Shown: positions 40,967-50,908, numbered from the stretch's first letter. The stretch is 64,000 nt of DNA from Symbiodinium natans (GCA_905221605.1 CAJNDS010002531.1:1-64000), one strand, 5' to 3'. The notes: generated by a model from the sequence alone, not told the origin. Made by a program: numbers and translations.

Positions 40967-41007
40967 TTTGTGACGCCGACCGACTCCTTGCTGCCTTCTG
41001 TGGCAGG
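40967..41007 (+). CDS. putative exon
   Basis: Bounded by CTCGTAG and GG|GTTTAG; reads FVTPTDSLLPSVA. Confidence 0.4.
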
Positions 41008-41244
41008 GTTTAGGATTTAGGGTTTAGGGTTTAGGGTTCCCGAGGGAGGGGGCTCCATGGGGGGTAGGTACCTAGGGAACCTTAGGGAGGCTTAGGGAGC
41101 CTTAAGGAGTATTCGGCATACTTGGGAATACTTTGTAATTTCTTGGGACTACCACTCCTAAGAAACAGCTAACTTCAAAAAAACTGCTAGGGTTCCAAGC
41201 TCAGGAAAATTTTTCTGAATCCCCGAACACCGAAAGCACTGAAG

Positions 41245-41314
41245 GACGGAGCGGCCTGCCGACGTGAACCATGTACAGACGTCGACGTTGCTCACTTTGT
41301 CACTCCAGGGCCCT
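41245..41314 (+). CDS. putative exon with GA donor
   Basis: After ACTGAAG|G it reads DGAACRREPCTDVDVAHFVT and PGP, ending T|GAGGCC. Confidence 0.5.
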
Positions 41315-41459
41315 GAGGCCCTGGCAGATTCACACCTACAAGAGCCCAATATCCGACCCCTCAATGAAAGAACACCGGGAAGTGTCAAAGGTTTAGGGTT
41401 TAGGGTATGAACTGCTTTCCTCACATGCAGCGTAAATTGGGCTCATTGGGTATTGCTCT

Positions 41460-41493
41460 GATGGCCATCCGTCAAAAGACAGCAATATTGGCG
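41460..41493 (+). CDS. putative exon (acceptor unclear)
   Basis: DGHPSKDSNIG ending G|GTCTGG. Confidence 0.3.
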
Positions 41494-41782
41494 GTCTGGC
41501 GCCGGACCTTAAGCCGTAAATGCAGAACCCTAATCATGGTTTAGGACCCTTCACAGCCAGTAGACCTTGAAAAACCAAACCTCCAAGGCGGGGCCCCCTT
41601 GCAATACCTAAACCCTAAACCCTAAACTCTAACGGGGAAACCCTAAACCCTAAACCCTAAACCCTAAACCCTAAACCATAAACAGGGGGCGGGGGGGGGG
41701 CCTTGTACAAAGCTCCCTGGAAGCCAAATCCTGAGCCCCTCATCCCCCGATGCGAGCCGCGGACCGCCTTCGGCAGGCCTTA

Positions 41783-41925
41783 GGGTTTAGGGTTTAGGGT
41801 TTAGGGTTTAGGGTTTGGGGTTTGGGGTTTGGGGTTTGGGGTTTGGGGTTTGGGGTTTGGGGTTTGGGGTTTGGGGTTTGGGGCTTGGGGCTTGGGGTTT
41901 GAGGTTTGGGGTTTGGGGCTTCTGA
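41783..41925. repeat. TTTAGGG to TTTGGGG array
   Basis: Five TTTAGGG units followed by about 14 TTTGGGG or CTTGGGG units. Confidence 0.95.
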
Positions 41926-41945
41926 AGCCCTAAGCCCCAAACCTC
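41901..41945. repeat. Palindromic head-to-head telomere-like hairpin
   Basis: Arms of 22 bases (GAGGTTTGGGG...GGGCTTC and GAAGCCC...CCCCAAACCTC) meet around one base, so G-strand repeats run into C-strand repeats. Confidence 0.8.
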
Positions 41946-41960
41946 AAACCTCATAAAGCC

Positions 41961-42060
41961 TACAAGGAGGGCCCCCCCCCCAAGTTTGTAATAAGGATCC
42001 TAAGTCAGGTTCTACATCCCTTAGCCATAGTTCTAGTCTAGCAAGGGGCCCCTCCTTGTA
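41961..42060. mobile_element. Family E element, full length
   Basis: TACAAGGAGGGCCCCCC at the left and GGGGCCCCTCCTTGTA at the right; 100 bp. Confidence 0.85.
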
Positions 42061-42068
42061 AGCCCCAA

Positions 42069-42170
42069 AGCCCCCCTAACCCCTAACCCCTAACCCCTAA
42101 CCCCTAACCCCTAACCCCTAACCCCTAACCCCTAACCCCTAAACCCTAAACCCTAAACCCTAAACCCTAA
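42069..42170. repeat. CCCCTAA array then CCCTAAA
   Basis: About ten units of CCCCTAA, a different heptamer phase and composition, followed by CCCTAAA units. Confidence 0.95.
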
Positions 42171-42187
42171 AAGCCCAAACTTTACAG

Positions 42188-42222
42188 AGATGCTCTCCCA
42201 CTGTCCAGAGTGCCGAGAACCG
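42188..42222 (+). CDS. putative exon
   Basis: Bounded by TTTACAG and CCG|GTTTAG; reads EMLSHCPECREP, with a CxxC pair. Confidence 0.4.
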
Positions 42223-42276
42223 GTTTAGCCTTAGGGTTTTGGGAGTTCAGCCCTTTGAGCCCGAAACCCTGCACGG

Positions 42277-42312
42277 GTGGATTCTGTGCTCGAGTTCGAA
42301 CCTAAAGAGAGC
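42277..42312 (+). CDS. putative exon (acceptor unclear)
   Basis: VDSVLEFEPKES ending AGC|GTAGGG at the start of a long TTTAGGG array. Confidence 0.4.
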
Positions 42313-42416
42313 GTAGGGTTTAGGGTTTAGGGTTTAGGGTTTAGGGTTTAGGGTTTAGGGTTTAGGGTTTAGGGTTTAGGGTTTAGGGTTTAGGGTTTAG
42401 GGTTTAGGGTTTAGGG
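42313..42416. repeat. TTTAGGG array
   Basis: About 14 G-strand units. Confidence 0.95.
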
Positions 42417-42434
42417 AGTCCATGAGGCTTGAAG

Positions 42435-42481
42435 GCTGGAGACTCTCAAAAGGGGTTCAAGGCTTGGTGCAGCACCTTCGG
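42435..42481 (+). CDS. putative exon
   Basis: Bounded by CTTGAAG|G and GG|GTAGTC; reads AGDSQKGFKAWCSTF. Confidence 0.5.
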
Positions 42482-43255
42482 GTAGTCTACACCCGAAGCC
42501 CTCACGCTTAGTCCTAAACCCTCAACCCTAAACCCTAAGCCCTAAGCCCTAAACCCTAAACCCTAAACCTCTCGGAGGTTTCTGGGCTCCAGGTTCCTGG
42601 AGTTGGGTGTAGATCCCAAGGCCTCTCACTGCCGATGACGCCGCAGGACTTCGGAGACATCGGCGGGCTCATATAGGGCGTTTAGGGTATAGGGTTCAGT
42701 GTTTAGGGTTTAGGGTTTAGGGTTCAGTGTTTAGGGTTTAGGGTTCAGGGTTTAGGGTTCAGGGTTTAGAGGGGCCTGTAGGGTTCAGGGTTTAGGGCTT
42801 TTTGAGCTGAAGATCTCCTGAACATGTTGGAGCGCATCCAAAAGCACCGAAACGCTTGGCCTTCAGTCAGTTGGTTGGAAGGGGGGGGGGGGGGTGTAGG
42901 CTTCGAAATTCGGGTAGGGGGTTGTACGGGATTAGGGCGACGAAAGCTCTTCAGATGTGCTGTTTCAGCATGCTGGTGGCATGACACTGCCACAGCCAGG
43001 TGTAGGCAGTGTGCATAAGCGCTAAAAACACCAAAGCCTCATTCGCCCTAACACCTAAGCCCTAGAAAGCCATCATCCCTGGCCCCTAAACCCTAAAGAG
43101 CGGTATCCCTAAACCTTAAACACTAAACCCTAAACCCTAAACCCTAAACCCTAAACCCTAAACAAGTGCTGCAGAAGAACGGACCCAACCCTGGAGACGC
43201 AAGGAGAAGTGATTCCTGTAATATGGCTCTTTGGGTTCGATGCTCAATAGGGTTG

Positions 43256-43509
43256 GGTTGGTTTAGGGTTTAGGGTTTAGGGTTTAGGGTTTAGGGTTTA
43301 GGGTTTAGGGTTTAGGGTTTAGGGTTTAGGGTTTAGGGTTTAGGGTTTAGGGTTTAGGGTTTAGGGTTTAGGGTTTAGGGTTTTAGGTTTAGGGTTTTGG
43401 GTTTAGGGTTTAGGGTTTAGGGTTTAGGGTTTAGGGTTTAGGGTTTAGGGTTTAGGGTTTAGGGTTTAGGGTTTAGGGTTTAGGGTTTAGGGTTTAGGGT
43501 TTAGGGTTT
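43256..43509. repeat. Longest TTTAGGG array
   Basis: About 36 G-strand units, nearly perfect. Confidence 0.95.
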
Positions 43510-43601
43510 ATCGTTTAGGGTTGCAGGGTTTAGGGTTTAGGGTTTAGATACAATCGTCGGGTTAGGATTTCTTCAGGGCTTAGAAAGGGTGCTCTCACCT
43601 G

Positions 43602-43690
43602 ATGGGGGTTTACGATCTTGGGGGTACCTTTTGTGGTCCTCGTTATAAGGGGTTCTTACTATTTGGGGTCTGCATCAGGGGTCCCCAATA
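43602..43690. mobile_element. Family C element
   Basis: Starts ATGGGGGTTTACGATCTTGG and continues in reverse order to a typical copy (GGTCCTCGTTATAAGG, TTTGGGGTCTG). The right end runs into CCCTAAA. Confidence 0.55.
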
Positions 43691-43744
43691 ACCCTAAACC
43701 CTAAACCCCCTTATGGCTTTGCAGCCTTTTTAAGCGGTGTGCAG

Positions 43745-43826
43745 ATGTCGGATTCTCCCGTGGCTAGAGCACCTTCGCTGCCAGAGGAGGCTCTCCGCCT
43801 GCTGCGTACGTCCACGCCCCATCTGC
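43745..43826 (+). CDS. putative exon
   Basis: Bounded by GTGTGCAG and C|GTTTAG; reads MSDSPVARAPSLPEEALRLL and RTSTPHL. The donor GT belongs to the first heptamer of the following array. Confidence 0.5.
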
Positions 43827-43830
43827 GTTT

Positions 43831-43971
43831 AGGGTTAGGGTTTAGGGTTTAGGGTTTAGGGTTTAGGGTTTAGGGTTTAGGGTTTAGGGTTTAGGGTTTA
43901 GGGTTTAGGGTTTAGGGTTTAGGGTCTAGGGTCTAGGGTTTAGGGTTTAGGGTTAGGGTTTAGGGTTTAGG
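43831..43971. repeat. TTTAGGG array
   Basis: About 20 G-strand units with two TCTAGGG. Confidence 0.95.
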
Positions 43972-43976
43972 GGAAC

Positions 43977-44009
43977 AACCTCGGTCACAGGCAAGCTACC
44001 ACAGGAGCC
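43977..44009. repeat. 33-bp dispersed repeat, copy 1
   Basis: Identical to 50309-50341 (AACCTCGGTCACAGG...ACAGGAGCC). Both copies are followed within 20 bp by TTTAGGG units. Confidence 0.9.
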
Positions 44010-44160
44010 ATGGGGCACAAAGGGTTTAGGGGTTAGGGTTTAGGGTTTAGGATTCAGAGGGTTGATATCCCCAAGGGTCCCCCCAATCCGAAACCCTAAA
44101 CCCAAAACCCAAACCCAAAGCCCTAAACCCTAAACCCAAACCCTAAACCCTAACCCGAAG

Positions 44161-44237
44161 CTCTATGCCTGGACATCCCCTAGATATGCCCGAGTCTTCG
44201 TTGCTCGCGACGGCGGGGTGATGGAGTCGGCAGCAAA
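44161..44237 (+). CDS. putative exon
   Basis: After CCGAAG it reads LYAWTSPRYARVFVARDGGV and MESAA; ends at a GC donor. Confidence 0.5.
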
Positions 44238-44309
44238 GCTCATAAACACCACAAGCCTTAACCCTTCAGCCCCAGAGCCCTAAACCACAGTGAGCGCTTG
44301 CACCCTAAA

Positions 44310-44460
44310 CCCTTAAATCCTAAACCCTAAACCCTAAGCCCTGAGCCCTAAGCCCTAAGCCCAAGCCCTAAGCCCTAAACCCTAAGCCCTAAACCCTAAA
44401 CCCTAAACCCTAAACCCTAAACCCTAAACCCTAAACCCTAAACCCTAAACCCTAAACCCT
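44310..44460. repeat. CCCTAAA/CCCTAAG array
   Basis: About 21 C-strand units; CCCTAAG variants cluster at the left. Confidence 0.95.
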
Positions 44461-44472
44461 GCGCACGCCAAG

Positions 44473-44543
44473 GCGTGAGGAGCTCGGTGCCCTGGCAGAC
44501 GACGGCCTCTGCCTCTACGTGGGCGCTTGGGAGTCGCTCCCCT
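44473..44543 (+). CDS. putative exon with GA donor
   Basis: After GCCAAG|G it reads REELGALADDGLCLYVGAWE and SLP, ending T|GAGGGT. Confidence 0.55.
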
Positions 44544-44733
44544 GAGGGTTTAGGGCTTAGGGTTTAGGGCTTTGGGCTTTGGGTTTTGGGTTTTGGCGTT
44601 GTGTTGGGCTTACAGGTGTTTGCAAAATTGACAGGGTTGATAAGTTCGGGGATTAGGGTTTACAGGCTTGATAGTTTACAGGGTTTTATAGGGTTTTTTT
44701 CCAGGGGTTTGCAGGAGTTTGTAGGATTTGCAG

Positions 44734-44860
44734 GGTGTTTTAGGGTCCGGCATGGTTCTGGGTTGGGTTGTCGGGTTTCATGTCGACCTCCTAGGAAGGG
44801 ACCTCCTGACACGAGACCCTTCGTTGCTTGGGGGGCCCCTGGCCCTCAGCCTGAACTTGG
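44734..44860 (+). CDS. putative exon upstream of family B intron
   Basis: After TTTGCAG|G it reads GVLGSGMVLGWVVGFHVDLL then GRDLLTRDPSLLGGPLALSL and NL. It ends in phase 1 (TTG G) before GATGGTCC. Joined to 44960 it continues without a stop, restoring an alanine codon at the junction. The first glycine-rich third could be intron. No family recognised. Confidence 0.6.
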
Positions 44861-44959
44861 GATGGTCCTCCTTATACGAACAGTCCTTACTAGGGATTCT
44901 AGTAGCCCGATGCTCATCCTTCTTCAGGGCTGTTCTTATAAAGGGGGGAACATCCCAAG
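44861..44959. mobile_element. Family B element forming a GA-AG intron
   Basis: Starts GATGGTCCTCCTTATACGAA and ends AAGGGGGGAACATCCCAAG. The inverted ends coincide with the splice borders, and coding sequence in compatible phase lies on both sides. At 99 bp the element is the whole intron. Confidence 0.7.
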
Positions 44960-45066
44960 CCCAAACACCAAACCTTGTGCAATTTGAATCCGACAGCCTA
45001 AGCCCAAAACTGAGGGAGTTGGTTGAGAGGTTCCGGGCCTCGGAAGTCATTCAGGGGGGGCGGTTT
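44960..45066 (+). CDS. putative exon downstream of family B intron
   Basis: Reads QTPNLVQFESDSLSPKLREL then VERFRASEVIQGGRF and ends TTT|GTAAGG, a consensus donor. Rich in G/C third positions; amphipathic helix likely. Confidence 0.65.
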
Positions 45067-45165
45067 GTAAGGGTGAGGTCCGCATCATAGGGATTTGGGT
45101 GCTGCGGGCTGCTCTGGGCTTGAGGTTGCAGGGGTAGGGTTTAGGGTTGAGGGCGTGGCTTAGAA

Positions 45166-45235
45166 GTAGGAGAGGGAGGGAGGGAGGGGGAGAGGGAGAG
45201 GGAGGGAGGGAGAGGGAGAGAGAGAGAGAGAGAGA
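45166..45235. repeat. Purine microsatellite (GGGA)n/(GA)n
   Basis: 70 bases almost free of pyrimidines on the plus strand. Confidence 0.95.
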
Positions 45236-45438
45236 AACAACGGCTTATGGCAGGTTTGGCGCGGGGGCGAATCTGAGGGTTCTTGGCTTGGGCCTTCTGA
45301 TACTTCGGAGGGTTGAGGGTTGCAAAGGGCTTGCCAGGAGGAACACAAGCTTCTTATTGGAGGGTTTAGGGTTTCGGGTTTAGGGTTCAGGGTTTGGGGT
45401 CTGGGACTTGGGGTTTAGGCTACGGGGTTGCCCCAAAG

Positions 45439-45491
45439 GTACGATGCAGACGACTGGGCAGCCGGTGGCGCCAAGCTGTCGCACCCTGTCG
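45439..45491 (+). CDS. putative exon
   Basis: Bounded by CCAAAG|G and G|GTTGCG; reads YDADDWAAGGAKLSHPV. Confidence 0.55.
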
Positions 45492-45969
45492 GTTGCGAAG
45501 CCCTGGGCTCGGGGTTTGGAGGCGTTTAGGGTTTAGGGTTTAGGGTTAGGGTTGAGGGTATAAGTATCCGAACGTCTGTAAGCACTGTAGGAGCTACATC
45601 CCTGTGACCCAACAAACCTCAGCTGCTCCGTGGAGCATGGCTAGACGGGTGGCAAAAACAAAAACCCAAACCCTAACCCCTAAACCCCAAACCCCAAACC
45701 CCAAACCCTAAACCCTAAACCCTAAACCCCAGCAACATCCTAAACCAGGCAAGGCTTGAGCCAGGAGTTGCGCCCTGGCGCGCCTCGGCACAGGGCGCCC
45801 CTATAGGTTTCGGGCTTCAGGGCATTTGAGGATGCTATATGCCCTAAACCCTATCTGGTGCCCTTCCTTGTAGCTCGGTTTAGGGTTTAGGGTTTAGGGT
45901 TCAGGGTTCAGGGTTCAGGGTTTAGGGCTTGCGGTAATCCTCGGGCTCCTTAGGCCAGGGCCGGCGGAG

Positions 45970-46015
45970 TCACTTGAGGTGCCATTCGCGCACTGCATGG
46001 TCAAAGAAGAGCTGG
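45970..46015 (+). CDS. putative exon
   Basis: After GGCGGAG it reads SLEVPFAHCMVKEEL and ends G|GTGAGA. Confidence 0.5.
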
Positions 46016-46099
46016 GTGAGAACCACGATCCTCGGAAAATCATGGCTAACCCTCAACCCTAAACCCTAAACCCTAAACCCTGAACCCTGAACCCTGAAC

Positions 46100-46627
46100 C
46101 CTGAACCCTAAACAGAGTGTGGTTCTAGTTGGGATGGTTTTGGGTTTTGAGCTCACAAAGGAGCGAGAATTCGCATCGGCACCCATTTCTGACATGAGAA
46201 GGCCTAGTTGCAGAGGCTCCTGATTGATATGTAGCATGTCGAACACAAGCTTACTGACTGCACAGTATAGACCCTGCACAACTTAGCCGAACAGGCAACT
46301 GAGCATAGCTGCGCTGGATCTTGCGGCCATTATACACCACACGTTCAACACGAACCATGAAGCAATACTTGCTTGACTTGGTTGTGTAAAGGTTTCTGCC
46401 AGCATGAGAATGCCCAGTCCGGCCCCCCCGCCCCCGGTTAAGATTTTGGAGCACAAACGCTTTGGATTATGTGTTGTCTGTTTGGCTTGTATGAACCTAA
46501 GAAACATGTAAGCCAGAATGTTCGTATTTTTCAGCAAGTTCAGATTACAAGGACCCAGAGAGGCCCTTATTCTCTTTTTTAGGGTTCCGATTCCCTTCTG
46601 AGCCCCTTCAAAGCAAAGAAAGTGCAT
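46100..46627 (-). pseudogene. minus-strand coding relic (unrecognised)
   Basis: Overlapping minus-strand frames carry protein-like runs: KSSKYCFMVRVERVVYNGRK and QRSYAQLPVRLSCAG (46251-46454), then KLVFDMLHINQEPLQLGLLM in another frame (46100-46279). The frame change suggests a decayed mobile gene inside an intron. No family named. Confidence 0.3.
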
Positions 46628-46679
46628 TTTTCTAATTCCTGGGTTACTCTCTCGACCCTAAACCCTAACCATAATCCCT

Positions 46680-46790
46680 AAACTACCTAAACTCCCTAAA
46701 CTCCCTAAACTCCCTAAACTCCCTAAACTCCCTAAACTCCCTAAACTCTAAACCCCAAACCCCAAACCCTAAACCCTAAACTCCCTACAC
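46680..46790. repeat. CCCTAAACT 9-mer array
   Basis: Seven AACTCCCTA-type 9-mers between ordinary C-strand heptamers. Confidence 0.95.
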
Positions 46791-46864
46791 CCTAAACCTA
46801 AAACCCTAGACCCTAAACCCCTAAACCCTAGACCCCATTGCACTCCTTGTGTGTTGATCCCAAG

Positions 46865-46903
46865 GAGCTTCCCCGCAGCCTCCGCTGGCTCTACATCGGC
46901 GAG
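46865..46903 (+). CDS. putative exon
   Basis: Bounded by TCCCAAG|G and GAG|GTGCCC; 13 codons reading ELPRSLRWLYIGE. Confidence 0.55.
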
Positions 46904-47000
46904 GTGCCCCTTGCGAGGTTTACGGCCTAGGGTTTAGGGTTTAGGGTTTAGGGTTTAGGGTTTCGGGCTTAGGGTTTAGGGTTTAGGGTTTAGGGTTTAG

Positions 47001-47285
47001 GCAAAGTGGTGTATCATAGTAGAATAGTTCTACAGATATCATAAAACAGAATGTAGTAGAATAGTGTTGAACATGTAATAGTTGAATAGTAGAATGGTAT
47101 TGAAGATTTACAAGAATCGCATAGTAGAATTTCAGTAACAATGTAATAGTAGACATAGTATCAAAGACATAGGGTAGCAGAATAGTATTAGGACAATAGC
47201 TTAAGCGTACAATGGTATAATCGTGTAATGGTATTTTGGTATAGCCGTAGAAAATTATATGAGAGCAGAATATTATCATATCCTT
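47001..47285. repeat. AT-rich degenerate ATAGTAGAATAG repeat
   Basis: Low-GC block built of diverged AATAGTAGAATAG and GTAATAGT units, unlike the surrounding GC-rich DNA. The 98-codon minus-strand frame across it is a by-product. Confidence 0.8.
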
Positions 47286-47318
47286 CCTCTTCCTATCTTT
47301 GTGGTACTTTACCGTAAC

Positions 47319-47412
47319 TTTAGATCCTTACCCTTTTTGGGTTTATTGGGTTTCTTAATAAGGCAGCTAAACGTTTAGTTTTTTACTACCCTCCTAAGTG
47401 CAGCCAAGCTAT
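47319..47412. repeat. Family F element, copy 2
   Basis: GTAACTTTAGATCCTTACCC and TTGGGTTTCTTAATAAGGCA with AAGTGCAGCCAAGC at the right, as at 21400. Confidence 0.75.
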
Positions 47413-47449
47413 ATGGGGTGTACTCCTGAGCACCACTCCACCTTAGAAG

Positions 47450-47483
47450 GCCCCGACAGATCCTGCCAGTTCCAGCCCTCAAG
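47450..47483 (+). CDS. putative exon
   Basis: After CTTAGAAG|G it reads APTDPASSSPQ and ends at a GC donor. Confidence 0.35.
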
Positions 47484-48142
47484 GCCCTGGGTTATCTGGG
47501 GAACGCTTGGAGTTAGGGTTTAGGGTTTAGGGTTTAGGGTTTAGGGTTTAGGGGTTAGATCGGGATCTCTGCTACGGCTGTGCTCCTTGTCGGTCAAGAT
47601 ACTCTTGGCCACGAAAGAGGGCCTGTCCATCCCCCCCCCCCCCCCCCCGCGCCCCACCATAACCAAGCTGCAAGCTGTCGAAGAGGTGAAATCTTGGGGA
47701 CCAAATGAGGCCCAACATTGGGGTCAAAACCCCATACAATTATCGCCCTTCTAGGGAAGATGACCCATAAACCTTCACCCCTAAACCCTCGGAGGGTTCA
47801 TTGTGTCCACGAGCAACAGCTATGGCAGGAATGACCTACCTAGGACCCACATTAGGCCCTTATTTCCTTTCTTGAAAGGATGTACTGCCGCTTGTAAAGC
47901 ACTTGAAACCAAAAAGGGGCCCTTTGTGTTTTCCTAGCCCTAAACCCTAAACCCTAAACACTTTTCGTTATTCCTGGGTAACCCTTTTGGCCTCAACCCT
48001 GAACCATAAACCCCAAAGCCTGAACCCTGAACCCTAGACCCAAATTAAACCTCAACCAGAAACTCTGCCTGTTCCCTCGACAGAGTGCTCAGGCGGGCAG
48101 CGGCACTTCTCCACATGCAGACCCGCCGCTGGGCAAATTGAG

Positions 48143-48256
48143 ACATGGGAGTTGACGAAAATAGGGGGATCTCCAATATATAGACCCCTAAACAGTAGGA
48201 TTCCCTTATAATAAGGACCCCAAGAAGGTACCCCGAATTTCGTAAACCCCCATATA
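48143..48256. mobile_element. Family C element, full length
   Basis: CATGGGAGTTGACGAAAATA and ATTTCGTAAACCCCCATATA are inverted ends. A partial second copy (48257-48320) adjoins. Confidence 0.75.
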
Positions 48257-48507
48257 GGGTACACAAGGGGCCCCCTTAACAGTCGGATTCCCTTATTAGG
48301 AGGACCCTACTAAGACACCCCTAACCCTAAACCCTAAGCCTTAAACCCTAAACCCTAAACTCAGCTTTTGCTTCAGGCAGGGTTTAGGGTTTAGGGTTTG
48401 GGGTTTGGGGTTTGGGGTTTAGGGTTTGGGGTTTAGGGTTTAGGGTTTGGGGTTAGGGTTGAACATCGTAGGTTTCGTTCCTTATTCATGCTGGGGTCTG
48501 GGCCCAG

Positions 48508-48572
48508 CTAGTGTTGGATTCTCCGAGCCAGATGTGAGCATAGCCCAGGCACTTCGGCCCACTGCGACGCGC
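48508..48572 (+). CDS. putative exon
   Basis: After GCCCAG it reads SVGFSEPDVSIAQALRPTAT and R, ending CGC|GTACAA. Confidence 0.5.
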
Positions 48573-48904
48573 GTACAAGCCTCAACCCTGATTTCTAAAC
48601 CCTGAAACCCTGAAACCCTAAACCCTAAACTCTAAGCCCAAAACCCCTACAAAGCCCTGCACCCTGAGTGGCACATGCCCTCCGATCTCGAGTCGACTTA
48701 GACTTTTCACAGGGGGAGATCCTTTGAGGTTTAAGGGTTTAGGGTTTGGGGTTTTGGGTTTAGGGTTTAGGGTTTGGGGTTTAGGGTTTAGGGTTTAGGG
48801 TTTAGGGTTTGGGGTCAGTTTCGGGCTTATGAGTGTTCGGTCCTTGTGTCCTCCTGGCGGAGTCGTTGCAGGCCAGCTGCACACAAGGGCTTAGGGAGTG
48901 TAGT

Positions 48905-49000
48905 TGGTTTAGGGTTTAGGGTTTAGGGTTTAGGGTTTAGGGTTTAGGGTTTAGGGTTTAGGGTTTAGGGTTTAGGGTTTAGGGTTTAGGGTTTAGGGTT
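48905..49000. repeat. TTTAGGG array
   Basis: About 13 perfect G-strand units. Confidence 0.95.
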
Positions 49001-49039
49001 GAGGTTATTGCAGTTGGATGAAAAAAGGGGTGCTTGCAG

Positions 49040-49075
49040 GAAGCTCGGGGCTGCCATTGCAAGCACTTCGTCCAA
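49040..49075 (+). CDS. putative exon
   Basis: Bounded by CTTGCAG|G and CAA|GTAGCA; 12 codons reading EARGCHCKHFVQ. It sits between two long TTTAGGG arrays. Confidence 0.5.
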
Positions 49076-49106
49076 GTAGCAGGTCCCAACACCTCAAGTT
49101 AGCCTA

Positions 49107-49260
49107 GGGTTTAGGGTTTAGGGTTTAGGGTTTAGGGTTTAGGGTTTAGGGTTTAGGGTTTAGGGTTTAGGGTTTAGGGTTTAGGGTTTAGGGTTTAGGG
49201 TTTAGGGTTTAGGGTTTAGGGTTCAGGGTTCAGGGTTTCGGGTTTAGGGTTTAGGGTTTC
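49107..49260. repeat. TTTAGGG array
   Basis: About 21 G-strand units ending with TTCAGGG and TTTCGGG variants. Confidence 0.95.
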
Positions 49261-49769
49261 GGGGCTCGAGGCGGGCCAAGTCTCTTGGAAACACGGGTTT
49301 AGGTGCAAATGATATGTTGTATTCTCGGCATGGTTGATACTCATTGAAATATTGCTGGTAATGGCAGTAATTATCAGCAATAAGAGTAGCACTCTCCCTT
49401 CCCTCCCCCTCCAATTCGGCCATGGTTTTGGTGGGGCGTTTAGGGTTTAGGGTTTGGTTTTGGGGTTAGGGTTTGGGGTTTGGGGTTTAGGGTTTAGGGT
49501 TTAGGGTTGTTCGGGTTTTTGGGGTAGTGCGAGGTTGGCGAGTCATGGCTGGATGTGGCTGGCAGCCGGAAGGACTGCGCGATGTGTCTTGCATGCCCTA
49601 AACCCTAAACCCTAAACTCGAAACCCCCTTCAGGAACGAAAAAACTTGGGCCGAAGGCTTGAGGCTCTTAGGGGCGTCACTCTAAACCCTCAGCCCTAAA
49701 CCCTAAACCCTAAACCCTAAACCCTAAACCCTAAACCCTAAACCCTAGGGTTCAGGGTTCTGTGGGGCC

Positions 49770-49858
49770 CGAGGCACCCAAAGTCCTCAAGCAGCCCTGA
49801 ATGAGGCCTGTGCCGACAGACTAAAGCAACATGCAGGGCCAATGCCCCTGCAATTCAG
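49770..49858 (+). CDS. putative exon
   Basis: Reads RGTQSPQAALNEACADRLKQ then HAGPMPLQF and ends at a GC donor. The acceptor is unclear; the island follows a C-to-G strand switch at 49745. Confidence 0.5.
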
Positions 49859-50048
49859 GCCAGAACACACCAGTTGCCTAAACCCTGAACCCTGAACCTA
49901 AACCCTAAACCCTAAACCCTAAACCCCAAACCCCAAACCCTAAACCCTAAACCCTAAACCCTAAACCCCAAGCCCTAAACCCTACACCCTAAACCCTAAA
50001 CCCTAAACCCTAAGCTCAGGCCTCCGAAGTCTCAGCTCTCATTTGCAG

Positions 50049-50102
50049 CCATGACCTTCAGAAGCCCCAACTCAAAACCTTTCATTGAGGCCAGTGTTGA
50101 GG
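50049..50102 (+). CDS. putative exon
   Basis: After ATTTGCAG it reads MTFRSPNSKPFIEASVE and ends G|GTTTAG. Confidence 0.5.
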
Positions 50103-50236
50103 GTTTAGTATAGGGTTTAGGGTTTAGGGTTTAGGGTTTAGGGTTTAGGGTTGAGGGTTCAGGGTTTAGGGTTTAGGCTTCAGGGTTTAGGCTTTAGGGT
50201 TTAGGCATAAGGCGCTTCTTTTGGCAACATCCCCAG

Positions 50237-50294
50237 ATACTGGAGTCTGAAGAGGTTCAGGACAGGGTCGTTGACGAAGTCATCCGACTCGCAT
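50237..50294 (+). CDS. putative exon with GA donor
   Basis: After TCCCCAG it reads ILESEEVQDRVVDEVIRLA and ends T|GACATC. Confidence 0.55.
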
Positions 50295-50308
50295 GACATC
50301 ACCTGAAT

Positions 50309-50341
50309 AACCTCGGTCACAGGCAAGCTACCACAGGAGCC
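50309..50341. repeat. 33-bp dispersed repeat, copy 2
   Basis: Identical to 43977-44009. Confidence 0.9.
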
Positions 50342-50736
50342 CTGAAGCAAACAAGGGTTTAGGGCCTAGGGAACCCCAGAAGCATCCCCAGCCTTCGCCC
50401 CAGAACCTAAAATCCGTGAGGCTTTGAAAGGTCTTTGGGTTTAGGGCTTTAGGCTTTAGGGTTCAGAGGCAGAGAGAGAGGGAGAGAGAGAGAGAGAGAC
50501 CCTAAACACCTCAACCCTGAACCCTAAATCCTAAAGACTATACTTAGTAGCTCAGTAGAGAACCTGCAACCTTTTGAGGTATACAAAAACCTACCATGAG
50601 AGAAAGGTTAAGTGCAAATTTGTGGGCTAAGGGTTGAGGGTTCGGGGTTTGTAGTAAGGTTTCGGGTGCAGGAATTGAGGGTAAATAGGCTTTATCGGGT
50701 TTGTAGGAATTTGGCGTTTATAGGGTTTGTAGGGTT

Positions 50737-50832
50737 ACAGAACCCTAAACCCTAAACCCTAAACCCTAAACCCTAAACCCTAAACCCTAAACCCTAAACC
50801 CTAAACCCTAAACCCTAAACCCTAAACCCTAA
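50737..50832. repeat. CCCTAAA array
   Basis: About 13 perfect C-strand units. Confidence 0.95.
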
Positions 50833-50880
50833 GCCCTGCATCGATAATGGCAGCTCTAGCCCTGCGAGTCGCCTCCGCAG

Positions 50881-50908
50881 GAAAGACTGGCGCTTTGTGA
50901 ACTGGAAG
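50881..50908 (+). CDS. putative exon
   Basis: Bounded by TCCGCAG|G and AAG|GTCCCC; reads KDWRFVNWK. Confidence 0.5.

Noticed and set aside
42069-42170. CRISPR-like array
   Set aside because: Simple tandem heptamers without spacers. All regularly spaced repeats in the window are of this kind.
46983-47279. 98-codon minus-strand ORF rich in Tyr/Ile
   Set aside because: Created by the AT-rich ATAGTAGAATAG repeat, not by selection for protein.
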